Below are positions 45,269 through 54,336 of a stretch of DNA of 64,000 nt, piece by piece. The notes beneath the pieces were generated by a model. It saw only the letters and a program-made list of their open reading frames with translations. It searched no databases and was not told the DNA's origin. Location: contig CAMYKZ010000027.1 in assembly GCA_947259045.1 (NCBI GenBank), forward strand, positions 1-64,000, read 5' to 3'. The position numbers were made by a program, and so were the translations under genes. Every line of letters begins with the position of its first letter. Position 1 is the first letter of the stretch. The DNA is from an uncultured Afifella sp. GTDB taxonomy: Bacteria; Pseudomonadota; Alphaproteobacteria; Rhizobiales; Afifellaceae.

Positions 45269-45940
45269 TCACTGGGTCTTGTCCGGGCGGGTCCACGAGC
45301 GCAGCAGCGGCCGGCAGAGCAGCCAAAGCACGATTGGCAGCAGGGCTGCAATCCCCAGTGTGATGACCGGCCTGTCCTCGCCGATATGGCCAATTGCCGC
45401 AAAAACGAACCCCAGCGGGACCGAACCGCAGACAAGCGCCGTGAAAAACAGCAGAAACGGCATCCGGGCCATGCCTGCCATGAACGCCATCACCTCCGAC
45501 AGCACAGGCAGCCAGCGGGACAGGGCGATGATCCAGCCGCCGGCATTGGCGAACAGGCGTTCGCCGTCCTGGAGCGCCTGGGCTCCGGCCAGCCTGCGGG
45601 CGAGCGGGCGCCCGAAGGCGCGGCACAGGCCGTAGCCGGTCAGGCCGGCAACAATCGATCCGGCGGCTGAGATGATACCGCCGACAAACGGACCGTAGAT
45701 AATGCCGAGCGCACTCATGATGGCGGTCGTGGGGATCGGCATGGCAAGATCGCTCAGCAGGAGCAAAATCGCCACAGCCCATGCGAAGGCACCGTAATCG
45801 CTGAGCTGCGAAACGGCGCCGTGCCTGGTAAACAGCGATTCCAGCTGATCGCCCCAGACGAAAAACGGCAGACCCACCAGAACGGCGAGCGCCAGCACGG
45901 TCAGCAGGAGCCGGCCAGCCGATCTGGAGACCGCGGACAT
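45269..45940 (-). CDS. VTT-domain (TVP38/TMEM64, DedA superfamily) membrane protein
   Basis: The 223-residue inner-membrane protein has an N-terminal helix (residues 8-28) and the VTT/SNARE-associated domain with DLAMPIPTTAIMSALGIIYGPFVGG, the re-entrant Gly-rich hairpin GLTGYGLCRAFGRPL, and RWLPVLSEVMAFMAGMARMP. Members of the DedA superfamily move lipids, including undecaprenyl phosphate, between leaflets. Lying ten bases after eboB and 22 before idi, it may translocate a prenyl-linked intermediate; that is inference. Confidence 0.82.
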   Translation of the reverse strand: MSAVSRSAGRLLLTVLALAVLVGLPFFVWGDQLESLFTRHGAVSQLSDYGAFAWAVAILLLLSDLAMPIPTTAIMSALGIIYGPFVGGIISAAGSIVAGLTGYGLCRAFGRPLARRLAGAQALQDGERLFANAGGWIIALSRWLPVLSEVMAFMAGMARMPFLLFFTALVCGSVPLGFVFAAIGHIGEDRPVITLGIAALLPIVLWLLCRPLLRSWTRPDKTQ

Positions 45941-45950
45941 ACGCCCGGGC

Positions 45951-46877
45951 CTATTCGATGATCAACTCATCGGATCTGCGCGCCACTTTCTTGTCTTCCA
46001 CATGCGGATCGCGCCCGCCACGCAGGATCGAATTGCCTTCATAAAGCGTACGCTGATCGATCGCCGGCGGGTTCAGCCAGTCATCCTCTTTCATCTGGCC
46101 GCTCTGGCCATAGGCGTCGAGCGCATTGCGGTAACAGGCAAGCCGCACCTGGTCTTCCGGAATGCCGCGCTCCAGCGCCAGCCGCGCCGTCTTGGCAACG
46201 CCGAGCGGCTCCGAAATACCCCAGTCGCAGGCGGAATCGACAATGATCCGTTCAGCGCCGTAACGGCGCAGGATTTCCACCATCCGTTCATTGCCCATCT
46301 TGGTGCTCGGATAGATCGAGAACGCCGCCCAATAACCGCGGTCGAGCACTTCCTCGACCGTCTCTTCGTTATTGTGATCGACAACGACCATCGACGGGTC
46401 GAGACCATGTTCCTCGCAGACATCCATCGACCGGGTCGTGCCGCGTTTCTTGTCACGGTGCGGCGTGTGGATCATCACCGGCAGCGCAAGCTCCTTGGCC
46501 AGTTCCAGCTGTGCGCGGAAATATCTGTCTTCCAGTTCCGTCTGCTCGTCATAACCGATCTCGCCGATCGCCACGACGCCTTCCTTGAGTGCGAAGCGCG
46601 GCAGGATCTCCATCACCCCTTCGGCGAGTTCCTCGTTGTTGGCTTCCTTGGAATTGAGCCCGATGGTGCAATAATGGCGGATGCCGAACTGTCCGGCCCG
46701 AAAGCGCTCAAAACCCAGAATGGCGGACAGGTAATCGATATAGGTGCCGACATGGGTGCGCGGTTGGCCGATCCAGAAGGCCGGCTCGATGACGGCGACA
46801 ACGCCGGATGCGGCCATGGCCTCGTAATCATCCGTGGTGCGCGAAATCATGTGCGCATGGGGGTCGATGAACATCAT
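45951..46877 (-). CDS. eboB: TatD-family metal-dependent hydrolase, EboB-like
   Basis: The 308-residue TIM-barrel amidohydrolase-type protein has metal-binding FIDPHAHM at the N-terminus, AIGEIGYDEQ, PVMIHTPHRDK, VVVDHNNEET and DSACDWG near the C-terminus. It is longer than TatD nucleases (about 260), and neighbouring eboA plus the other ebo genes in this window mark it as EboB. Its reaction is unknown. GGGAG precedes the ATG at 46877. It is second in the operon after eboA (22-base gap). Confidence 0.88.
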   Translation of the reverse strand: MMFIDPHAHMISRTTDDYEAMAASGVVAVIEPAFWIGQPRTHVGTYIDYLSAILGFERFRAGQFGIRHYCTIGLNSKEANNEELAEGVMEILPRFALKEGVVAIGEIGYDEQTELEDRYFRAQLELAKELALPVMIHTPHRDKKRGTTRSMDVCEEHGLDPSMVVVDHNNEETVEEVLDRGYWAAFSIYPSTKMGNERMVEILRRYGAERIIVDSACDWGISEPLGVAKTARLALERGIPEDQVRLACYRNALDAYGQSGQMKEDDWLNPPAIDQRTLYEGNSILRGGRDPHVEDKKVARRSDELIIE

Positions 46878-46899
46878 GGGTTTGTCTCCCGCTGCCTGA

Positions 46900-47781
46900 T
46901 CAGGCAGGCCTTTGCATGTTTTCAGACACAGAATTCCATGTCAGCGTTCCGCTGGCAATTGCCTCTGTCAGCGCTGGGTTCATGGCCGACAATATCGTCG
47001 CGGCGTCTTCGGCCGGACTTGCCGAAAGAGCCAGCGCTGCTGCCTGCTGGTCGATCTCAAGCGGGCTTTCAGCAACGCGCTTCAGATCGGCGAGTGCTTC
47101 AGGACTGTCGGCGAAGGGGCCGACGCAACGCCAAAGTTCCGGCGTGACCGGCCGGCCGGCGGCCCAGCGTTCATGGGCATAATCGCGCATGATGCGAGCC
47201 AGTTCAGGGTTGGCGCGTTCATCAAGCCCCTGGATCGGCGCCAGTGTGCTGTCGATGAAAAGCGCTTTCAGAACCATGTGATTCCAACGGTTCTCGTCAA
47301 ACATTTCGCGCGGAAACGGATTGTTGTGCGCCACGGCTTCAAAGATGGCGCGCATATTCGTCCGCAGCCCTTCCCCGACCTGGTTTTCCAGCTTGTCCGG
47401 CGCGTCATAAAGCGGCAGGCCGCTATAGAGGGTTATGGCTTCGGCGACGTCCGCCGTCCGGCACAGGCTTGAAAACAGCGAGGCAAAATCGTCATTGCGG
47501 CCGGTGAGCGAGCACAGGATCAGAATCCGGGCCGCCTGATCGACGCTCCAGCTCCTCGGGTCCCAACCGGGCCGCGCGCTTTCGGCGGCGGCAAGATCGT
47601 CCGCTCCCAGGTTCAAATCGTCCTTGCCGAGTTTGCGCGGCACGAGCCCAAGGGTGATGTGCAAAGTCCGGTCGGACGGATCGGCCTGCAGGGCGGAACG
47701 CTGCTCGTTCAGCCAACTGCCGGTCTGTTCCGGCAATTGCCGGTGAAGCCATTGCTCAAGCAGTTCAACTGGCCTGGTCAT
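46900..47781 (-). CDS. eboA: EboA-domain protein
   Basis: The roughly 293-residue helical protein starts at the ATG 47781; the longer frame to 47859 enters the promoter area. The family signature is clear: NPFPREMFDENRWNHMVLKA, GLDERANPELARIMRDYAHE and RWAAGRPVTPELWRCVGPF. EboA has no known enzymatic activity; in cyanobacteria the ebo genes are needed to move a scytonemin precursor to the periplasm. The C-terminal SVSENMQRPA is ordinary. It is divergent from eboF with about 100 bases between. Confidence 0.88.
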   Translation of the reverse strand: MTRPVELLEQWLHRQLPEQTGSWLNEQRSALQADPSDRTLHITLGLVPRKLGKDDLNLGADDLAAAESARPGWDPRSWSVDQAARILILCSLTGRNDDFASLFSSLCRTADVAEAITLYSGLPLYDAPDKLENQVGEGLRTNMRAIFEAVAHNNPFPREMFDENRWNHMVLKALFIDSTLAPIQGLDERANPELARIMRDYAHERWAAGRPVTPELWRCVGPFADSPEALADLKRVAESPLEIDQQAAALALSASPAEDAATILSAMNPALTEAIASGTLTWNSVSENMQRPA

Positions 47782-47885
47782 GATACGCCGATACGCTCCC
47801 GGTCGATCGATGCGGTTCGCCCGCATGACATTCATCGCGCATTTGCATCTTGCATTCAACGCGTTTGCGACACTAGTGGTAGCCC

Positions 47886-49268
47886 ATGAAACAGACCCTT
47901 GTCATCCTTGTCGTTGGGCTGAGCCCGTCGCTGCTGGGCGCGCACACGCCGAACCTAAAAAAACTGGCTGGCCGTGGCGCCATGCGGCCGCTGAAGACGG
48001 TCACGCCGGCTGTCACCTGCAGTGCCCAATCGACCCTGGTTACCGGGCTGATGCCGTCCGGTCACGGCGCCGTCGCCAATGGCTGGTATTTCCGCGACCT
48101 TTCGGAAGTCTGGCTGTGGCGGCAATCCAACCGGCTGGTTTCAGGCGAGAAAATCTGGGATGCGGGCAAGGCGCGCGATCCGGACTTCACCTGCGCCAAA
48201 ATGTTCTGGTGGTACAATATGTATTCCACCGCCGACTGGAGCGCGACGCCGCGGCCGATGTATCCCGCCGACGGCCGCAAGATCCCTGACCATTACACTT
48301 ATCCCGCCGATCTGCATGACGAACTGGATGCAAAACTCGGCCAGTTCCCATTGTTCAAGTTCTGGGGCCCGGCAGCCGATATCACTTCCAGCGCCTGGAT
48401 TGCAAAATCGACCCTGCACATGATGGAGACCCGCGATCCGACACTGACGCTGACCTATCTGCCGCATCTGGATTACAACCTTCAGCGGCTTGGGCCGGAT
48501 CTGGAGCATCCGCGCATCATTGCGGATCTGAGGGAGATCGACGATCTTTGCGGTGAACTGATTGCGGCTGCGGACGCCGGGGGGCGGGACATCATTGTCG
48601 TCTCCGAATACGGTATTACGCCGGTCACCGACGCCGTTCACATCAATCGTGCGCTGCGCCAGGCCGGCCTGATCGGCGTGCGGGTGGAGCAGGGGCGTGA
48701 ACAGCTCGATCCCGGTGCATCGGCTGCCTTCGCGCTGGCCGATCACCAGATCGCCCATGTCTATGTTCAGGACCCGGCCCGTTTTGGCGAGGTCAAGGCG
48801 CTGGTTGAACAACTCGATGGTGTCGAACAGGTTCTGGACGAAGACGGCAAACGCGCTTTCGGGCTCGACCATGCCAATTCCGGAGAACTGGTAGCGATCT
48901 CCGATCCGGACCGCTGGTTCAGCTATTATTACTGGCTCGATGATGCGCGCGCGCCCGATTATGCCCGCACAGTCGATATCCACCGCAAGCCCGGCTACGA
49001 CCCGGTCGAATTGTTCGTCGACCCGGAAATCGGCTGGCCGATGGGCGCGATCGGCTGGCGGCTATTGAAACGCAAGCTGGGCATGCGCAACCTGCTCGAC
49101 GTGATCTCGCTGAAGGATACCAAACTGGTCAGGGGCTCGCACGGCCGATTGACCGACGATTCGGCTGACGGACCGCTGGTGATCAGTTCCCGGGCCGATC
49201 TGATGCCTGATGACATTGTCGAGGCCACCGCCTTCAAGCAATTGGTGCTGGATCACGTCTTTTCGTGA
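47886..49268 (+). CDS. eboF: Nucleotide pyrophosphatase/phosphodiesterase family protein, EboF-like
   Basis: The 460-residue protein is of the alkaline-phosphatase superfamily. The nucleophile Thr is in AVTCSAQSTLVTGLMPSGHG, followed by the group-specific NGWYFRDLSEVWLWRQSN and FWWYNMYSTADW. Metal sites appear as YLPHLDYNLQ, SEYGITPV and HGRLTDD. No signal peptide is seen: the hydrophobic start is the first strand of the fold (LVILVVGLSPSLLG), in which the usual metal-binding Asp is not present. It shares a short divergent promoter region with eboA, so the two halves are probably co-regulated. Confidence 0.88.
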   Translation: MKQTLVILVVGLSPSLLGAHTPNLKKLAGRGAMRPLKTVTPAVTCSAQSTLVTGLMPSGHGAVANGWYFRDLSEVWLWRQSNRLVSGEKIWDAGKARDPDFTCAKMFWWYNMYSTADWSATPRPMYPADGRKIPDHYTYPADLHDELDAKLGQFPLFKFWGPAADITSSAWIAKSTLHMMETRDPTLTLTYLPHLDYNLQRLGPDLEHPRIIADLREIDDLCGELIAAADAGGRDIIVVSEYGITPVTDAVHINRALRQAGLIGVRVEQGREQLDPGASAAFALADHQIAHVYVQDPARFGEVKALVEQLDGVEQVLDEDGKRAFGLDHANSGELVAISDPDRWFSYYYWLDDARAPDYARTVDIHRKPGYDPVELFVDPEIGWPMGAIGWRLLKRKLGMRNLLDVISLKDTKLVRGSHGRLTDDSADGPLVISSRADLMPDDIVEATAFKQLVLDHVFS

Positions 49269-49311
49269 GCGCGGACACGGCCCGCCGCCCGGGCCATGTC
49301 CAGTTCAATGT

Positions 49312-50361
49312 TCACCAGGGGTGGGCGCCCTGGGCGGCGGTGTAGATCGTATAGATTGACTGGCTGCCGCACATGAAAAGCCGGTTGCGGCGCTTGCCGA
49401 CAAAAGCGAGATTGGCGCAGCTTTCCGGCAACATGATCTGGCCGAGTTTGGTGCCGTCCGGCGCGTAGACATGGACGCCGTCGACGCCTTCGCCGCCAAA
49501 GGCGGTGGCCGCCCAGATATTGCCGTCGCGGTCGGCGCGAATGCCGTCATGGAACCCGGCCTCAAGCGTCGTGAACACCCGGCGGTTGCTCAGTGACCTG
49601 CCATTGTCGACGACGTCCCAGGCTATGACCTGGGCCGGTTCCGGGTGATGGGTGGCGGCTGTATCGGCGACGTACAGGGTCTGGTAATCGGCGGAAAAAC
49701 ACAGGCCGTTCGGCTTGAATATTTCGTCGGTCAGCCGGGTCAGCGCACCGCTTGCCGCATCGATATGATAGACGGCGGTCGGCAGTTCCAGTTCGCGGAC
49801 ATTGCCTTCGTACCACCAGTGGCTGCCGTAACCCGGATCGGTGAAGATCATGCCGCCGTCTTCGGGATGAACAACCACGTCATTGGGTGCATTCAGCGGT
49901 TTGCCGTCATAGCTTTCCGCAAGCACTTCCGCATCTCCCTCCCAGGAATAGCGCACCACGCGGGCAGTGGAATGTTCGCAGGAAATCTGCCGGCCCTGGA
50001 AATCGAAGGTGTTGCCGTTTGAGAAATTGGACGGCCGGCGCAATTCGGTGACGTGGCCGGTGACCTCGTCCCAGCGCAATTGCCGGTTATTGGGAATATC
50101 GGAGAACACCACGTAACGGCCAACGCCGTTCCAGGCGCAGCCTTCGGCCCAAAGCGAGCCGGTCCATTCACGAGACAATGGCGCATTGCCGATCATCAGT
50201 TTGCCGAAACGGTCGTCGAGTACTTTCCAGGCCTTGTCGGGATAACGGTCCGGTGCCCGTCCGCCGGCGCGGTGGCGGTGTCCGGCAAATGCCGGTCCAG
50301 CTGCAAGTGCTGCGGCCGTGGCCGCACTTGTGGTCAGAAAATGCCGTCGATCCATAACCAT
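49312..50361 (-). CDS. Tat-exported SMP-30/gluconolactonase-like beta-propeller protein
   Basis: About 349 residues from the ATG at 50361, with GGGAGG five bases upstream. The N-terminus DRRHFLTTSAATAAALAAGPAFA is a twin-arginine signal peptide, so the protein folds in the cytoplasm and is exported. The rest is a six-bladed propeller with SMP-30 features (LWAEGCAWNGVGRYVVFSD, APNDVVVHPEDGGMIFTDPGYG, FKPNGLCFSADYQTLYVADT). Metal ligands Glu, Asn and Asp fit a lactonase or sugar hydrolase. It is tail to tail with eboF. A link to the ebo metabolite is possible. Confidence 0.85.
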   Translation of the reverse strand: MVMDRRHFLTTSAATAAALAAGPAFAGHRHRAGGRAPDRYPDKAWKVLDDRFGKLMIGNAPLSREWTGSLWAEGCAWNGVGRYVVFSDIPNNRQLRWDEVTGHVTELRRPSNFSNGNTFDFQGRQISCEHSTARVVRYSWEGDAEVLAESYDGKPLNAPNDVVVHPEDGGMIFTDPGYGSHWWYEGNVRELELPTAVYHIDAASGALTRLTDEIFKPNGLCFSADYQTLYVADTAATHHPEPAQVIAWDVVDNGRSLSNRRVFTTLEAGFHDGIRADRDGNIWAATAFGGEGVDGVHVYAPDGTKLGQIMLPESCANLAFVGKRRNRLFMCGSQSIYTIYTAAQGAHPW

Positions 50362-50702
50362 TCTGTCCTCCCTTGATTGAGCGCGTCGTGAAATTCGGGC
50401 GCGCATTGAAACTTCAGGGTGAAAAACCGGCATAATTGGGGCGTCGACGGGTCGACGCTTCAGATTACAAGTCGATGATTTCGCCCGTTCGCCGATCCGG
50501 TCCTGCGATTGTTGATAAATATCAATCCGCTGGATGAGGTTCTCAATTGACTATGCGAACGAAATTTATTCTCTCTTGCCGCAGGAACCGCAGATAAACC
50601 TCTATCGGCATCGATCATTTGGCATTATGCGACGGGGACGACATCAATGGCATCAGCAAAGGCTGCGCGCACGTCTGCTACCAGTGACTGATCTGCCCGC
50701 AA
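50362..50702. other. Divergent intergenic region, no gene seen
   Basis: These 341 bases separate the SMP-30 gene (minus) from the methyltransferase gene (plus). A short GTCGACGGGTCGACG direct/inverted arrangement occurs at 50441-50456. No reading frame with a ribosome site is present. Promoters for both sides are expected here. Confidence 0.5.
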
Positions 50703-51572
50703 ATGGAATTCATGGCAAATTCGATGGACGATGAAGATGTACTCGCCCACGCCTATGACCGGGCACTCGGGCTTGAAAAATCCGGTGATCTCGACGCCGC
50801 CGCAGAGGCGTATCTGGATGTCCTGAAACTCGACCCGGCAGATCATTGCGGCGCCAGCGTCCGGCTTGCCGCTATGGGCCGCGGTGCGGCGCCGGCAAAA
50901 GCGCCGGATGCCTATGTCGCAACCCTGTTCGATCAGCATGCCGATATTTTCGACATGATGCTGGTCGACCAGCTTGGTTATTCGGTGCCGCTGCAATTGC
51001 GCCAGGTGATGATAGACATGGATCTGGGTCCGTTTGAACGCATGCTGGACCTTGGCTGCGGCACCGGCCTGTCCGGCGAGGCGCTGCGCGACCGGACCGT
51101 CCATGCGTCCGGCGTCGACGTCTCTGAAAACATGGTGGAAATCGCGCACGACAAGGAGGTCTACGAGGCGCTGTATGTCGGCGAAGCGATCCGGTTCCTG
51201 AACGATCATGCCGAAGAGCCCTGGGACCTGGTCGTGGCGACCGACGTGTTGCCTTATCTCGGCGCTGTGGAGGATCTGTTCGACGGTGTCGCTGCCCGCA
51301 TCACGGATGACGGACTGTTCTGCTTTTCGACCGAGACGCAGCCGGAGGCGATGCTGGACGGCCGTGATTTCATCGTCGGCCCAAAGCAGCGTTTTGCCCA
51401 TGCCGCGGACTATATCCGCAGCGCTCTCGTCGAGCGGGCTTTCGAGTGCCTGGTTTTTGCGCCGATCATCGTGCGCTACGACGAAGGCGAAGCAATTAAC
51501 GGTTTTCTGGTGCTGGCGCAGATGAAACGGGTGCAGGCGAAACGGGCGGATCAAGCCGGTCAGAATTCATAA
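50703..51572 (+). CDS. SAM-dependent methyltransferase with N-terminal TPR
   Basis: About 289 residues. The first 60 contain a TPR-like helix pair (GDLDAAAEAYLDVLKLDPAD). The class I methyltransferase core follows: motif I MLDLGCGTGLSGEAL, motif II VDVSENMVEIA, acidic DLVVATDVLPYLGAVE. The same layout occurs in proteins annotated as putative TPR methyltransferases. Alternative starts at 50712 and 50724 exist and no ribosome site is clear. Its last 13 bases overlap the end of the convergent beta-barrel gene. Substrate is unknown. Confidence 0.8.
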   Translation: MEFMANSMDDEDVLAHAYDRALGLEKSGDLDAAAEAYLDVLKLDPADHCGASVRLAAMGRGAAPAKAPDAYVATLFDQHADIFDMMLVDQLGYSVPLQLRQVMIDMDLGPFERMLDLGCGTGLSGEALRDRTVHASGVDVSENMVEIAHDKEVYEALYVGEAIRFLNDHAEEPWDLVVATDVLPYLGAVEDLFDGVAARITDDGLFCFSTETQPEAMLDGRDFIVGPKQRFAHAADYIRSALVERAFECLVFAPIIVRYDEGEAINGFLVLAQMKRVQAKRADQAGQNS

Positions 51573-52651
51573 CCGTATTTGACCCTGAGTCCGACGATAT
51601 GGCTGTCCAGGCCGGTTTCATGGACATATTTGTAGGCCGTGCCGATCTCCAGACCGTGCTCAAACTCATAACCCAAATGCAATGTTGCAAGCAGGTCTGC
51701 GGGTTCGGATGTGGATGTGGTCTTGCGCAGCGTGATGACAGGGGCGATGCGCCAGTTCCGCAGCTGCAATTCGCCGCCGGCGGTCAAATACAAATAATCG
51801 TCGCCGTCACCTTGAAAATGTCTCAGATGGGCGGCTTCCGCCAGCCATATCCATTCGACATCCGGCGCCATTGTTACGGTCCCTTCGAGCGCGAATGCCA
51901 GGCCGACCTCGTTGTGCCGTTCCGTTTGCCCGGCCGCGCGATAACTCAGGCTGGCCCGGTAATTGAGATCGAATTCGTCGGTAAAGCCGCCGCCTGTCGC
52001 CGCCAGGGCAAAGGACGAAATATCACCCGTGTTGCCGACCCCGCCATCGCTGCGGTCAAGCCGCCCTCTTTTGGTGAGCGCCGAATTGCTCAAAATCGTC
52101 GTATCGGCAAAAAATGCCGATGCCGTCACAATGTGCTCGCCGTAGGAGCCGCCGTTGAAGACGACCGAACCGGCAATTCCGATCTGTTCCTCGATTTCAT
52201 AATCACCGGCAAGATCAGTGCCGTATATACCCGGTGCCTCGTCCGGCGCAGTGCCGAATATCGGCGTGATTTTGCCCGCCGACAGGCTGAAACGGTCAGA
52301 CCGGTACCGGATGAACAATTCGTCCAGATGGAGGCCCTGACCTTCAAAGAACCGATCTTCGCCGGGGCCTGGATCAACAACCGGATCGAAAGCCACATTC
52401 GCATTTATGGAGACCGCGCTGGTCAGCCAGAGGGCGACGTCCATTTCCGCTGTTAATCCGGTGTCGGTCATCCGCATGGCCGGATCGTCAGACCGGACAG
52501 TGTGATCTGTCTGGATCTCAAATTCAGCAGTGCCGGAAATATAGGGTGCGCCCTGCATATCCTCGTCGGCAAACACCGGAACGGCGAGCGCGGTCAAACA
52601 GCAGGAGATGGCTATCGAGCGGAAAACTGATCCTCGGTCCTGACCTCTCAT
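51560..52651 (-). CDS. Predicted outer-membrane beta-barrel protein
   Basis: The 363-residue protein has a signal peptide (about 28 residues ending AVPVFA) and alternating beta strands throughout, e.g. LSAGKITPIFGTAPDEAPGI and LYLTAGGELQLRNWRIAPVI, ending in a C-terminal aromatic residue (YGYEF), the outer-membrane assembly signal. The LDELFIRYRSDRFSLSAGK portion resembles porin-like proteins of the phosphate-selective or DUF3573 type. It could be the outer-membrane exit or entry for the nearby pathway; this is inference. Confidence 0.7.
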   Translation of the reverse strand: MRGQDRGSVFRSIAISCCLTALAVPVFADEDMQGAPYISGTAEFEIQTDHTVRSDDPAMRMTDTGLTAEMDVALWLTSAVSINANVAFDPVVDPGPGEDRFFEGQGLHLDELFIRYRSDRFSLSAGKITPIFGTAPDEAPGIYGTDLAGDYEIEEQIGIAGSVVFNGGSYGEHIVTASAFFADTTILSNSALTKRGRLDRSDGGVGNTGDISSFALAATGGGFTDEFDLNYRASLSYRAAGQTERHNEVGLAFALEGTVTMAPDVEWIWLAEAAHLRHFQGDGDDYLYLTAGGELQLRNWRIAPVITLRKTTSTSEPADLLATLHLGYEFEHGLEIGTAYKYVHETGLDSHIVGLRVKYGYEF

Positions 52652-52878
52652 TGCGACTTTCCGACCCGTATTGTCCCGTTGGAGGGCTTCTGCACTTCAC
52701 CTTAGGATCGCGATCGGGGCGAAGGCAACATGTCTGCCCCACGTCCGCCATGTGGAACGCGGACGGCGTGGCGCGCTCACGCAGGCATCATTTTTCTCAT
52801 CCAGAAGTGGCCATGCAGCAGAAAGTCCGGTGATGCCGACCTCTTTTGCCTGTCAAAACCGCCGGGTCTTGTGTGCCA

Positions 52879-54333
52879 ATGCGTTCAGCAGTTCGACAAT
52901 CAGGTTTCCGCCTTGGGGATATCAGCACTGTTTTCTTCGGTGTTCTTCTGGTCATGGTCATTGTCAGGCTGTGGATTGCTTCGGATGTCGAACTGCATTT
53001 CGACGAGGCCTATTACTGGTACTGGTCGAAAAATCCGCAATTGTCCTATTTCGATCACCCGCCGATGGTCACGTGGCTCATTCGCGCCGGCACGGCGTTG
53101 TATGGCGATACCGAACTTGGCGTTCGGTTCCTTGGTCCGGTTTGCGGACTGATCGTGTCGTTGCTGGTTTTCGACGCAGCCGACAGAGCGTATGGGCGCC
53201 AGGCCGCCTGCCTTGCCGGGCTGGCTGTCCAGGCGACTTTGCTGGTCGGTGCCGGCAGCATATTGATGACGCCCGATATCCCGCTGCTGCTGTTTTCCAC
53301 AGCAACAATGTGGGCGCTGGTTCGCTATAATCTTTATCCGGATCCGCGCTGGTGGCTTGTTGCCGGCCTGTGCGGCGGCGCGGCGCTGCTCAGCAAATAT
53401 ACGGCATTGTTTTTGGCAATTTCTGTTGGCCTCTGGTTGCTGTTGACGCCGAATCGCCGACGATTGCTGACGACACCATGGCCCTGGGCCGGTCTGTCGA
53501 TCTCGTTGATCTGCTTTCTGCCGGTTCTGATCTGGAATGCACAGAATGGTTGGGTTTCGTTTGCCAGGCAGGGTGGCCGGCTGGCTCGCGATTATGCCAT
53601 TCGCCCAGATTATTTGATCGAGTTCATTGCAGGCCAGGCCGGACAGATCACGCCGGTTCTGTTCGCCGCACTGGTCTGGGCCGTGTGGATTGGCGCGAAA
53701 TCGGCAATCCGGACAAGGGAAGCGACCCTGACATTGTTGATCCTGATGGTTCTGGTGCCGGGAACGGTCTTCCTTGGCCTGTCATTTTTCATGCGCGTTC
53801 AGGGCAATTGGCCAGATGCCATCTGGCCGCCGGCAATTCTGGTGATGGCACGGTTCGCCTCAATGACAACAGACCGTTTCCGCAGGCTCGCCACCGCAGG
53901 CATCACGACTGGGTTCGTCATCGTCGGCATGGTCTGGATCTATGCGATCTCGCCTTTCGGCCCGTGTGTTGCGGGCGATCCGTTCGCTTTGCTGAATGGC
54001 CAGCGCCAGCTTTCCGCACGCGTCGGCGCCCTTGCGCAGGCAAACAATGCGGATCTGGTCGTGACACCGGATTATGCGACGGCAAGCATGCTCAGGTTCT
54101 ACGCGCCTGATGGCATCCAGATTGCGCATATCGCCGCGAAACAGAGGTATATCGGCTTCAATCAGGTATTGCCGCATCAAGGTCAGATGACGCTGATCGT
54201 ATCGCGCAAAATACAGTTGCCGGAGCGGATCAGGCCCCGGTTTGAATTTCTGGGTTCACCCGGCGAAATCCGGCGCAATCACAAAGGCTGTCGATACGAC
54301 AGTTATGCGGCCGTCCTGGCGAAGCGGATCTGA
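52879..54333 (+). CDS. GT-C (ArnT/PMT-type, GT83) glycosyltransferase
   Basis: The 484-residue polytopic inner-membrane enzyme has the first periplasmic loop motif HFDEAYYWYWSKNPQLSYFDHPP (Asp-Glu catalytic pair), about 11 helices and a short periplasmic C-terminal domain. Such enzymes move a sugar from polyprenyl phosphate onto lipid A, glycan or protein on the periplasmic face. I used the ATG at 52879; a TTG at 52846 would add 11 residues. It is the first of three genes in an operon; the second should make its polyprenyl-P-sugar donor. Confidence 0.85.
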   Translation: MRSAVRQSGFRLGDISTVFFGVLLVMVIVRLWIASDVELHFDEAYYWYWSKNPQLSYFDHPPMVTWLIRAGTALYGDTELGVRFLGPVCGLIVSLLVFDAADRAYGRQAACLAGLAVQATLLVGAGSILMTPDIPLLLFSTATMWALVRYNLYPDPRWWLVAGLCGGAALLSKYTALFLAISVGLWLLLTPNRRRLLTTPWPWAGLSISLICFLPVLIWNAQNGWVSFARQGGRLARDYAIRPDYLIEFIAGQAGQITPVLFAALVWAVWIGAKSAIRTREATLTLLILMVLVPGTVFLGLSFFMRVQGNWPDAIWPPAILVMARFASMTTDRFRRLATAGITTGFVIVGMVWIYAISPFGPCVAGDPFALLNGQRQLSARVGALAQANNADLVVTPDYATASMLRFYAPDGIQIAHIAAKQRYIGFNQVLPHQGQMTLIVSRKIQLPERIRPRFEFLGSPGEIRRNHKGCRYDSYAAVLAKRI

Positions 54334-54336
54334 GTG

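Noticed and set aside
47886-47950. A signal peptide on the EboF-like protein
   Set aside because: The hydrophobic start is followed directly by the TPNL segment of the phosphodiesterase fold and lacks a positively charged start plus cleavage site; it is the first beta strand.
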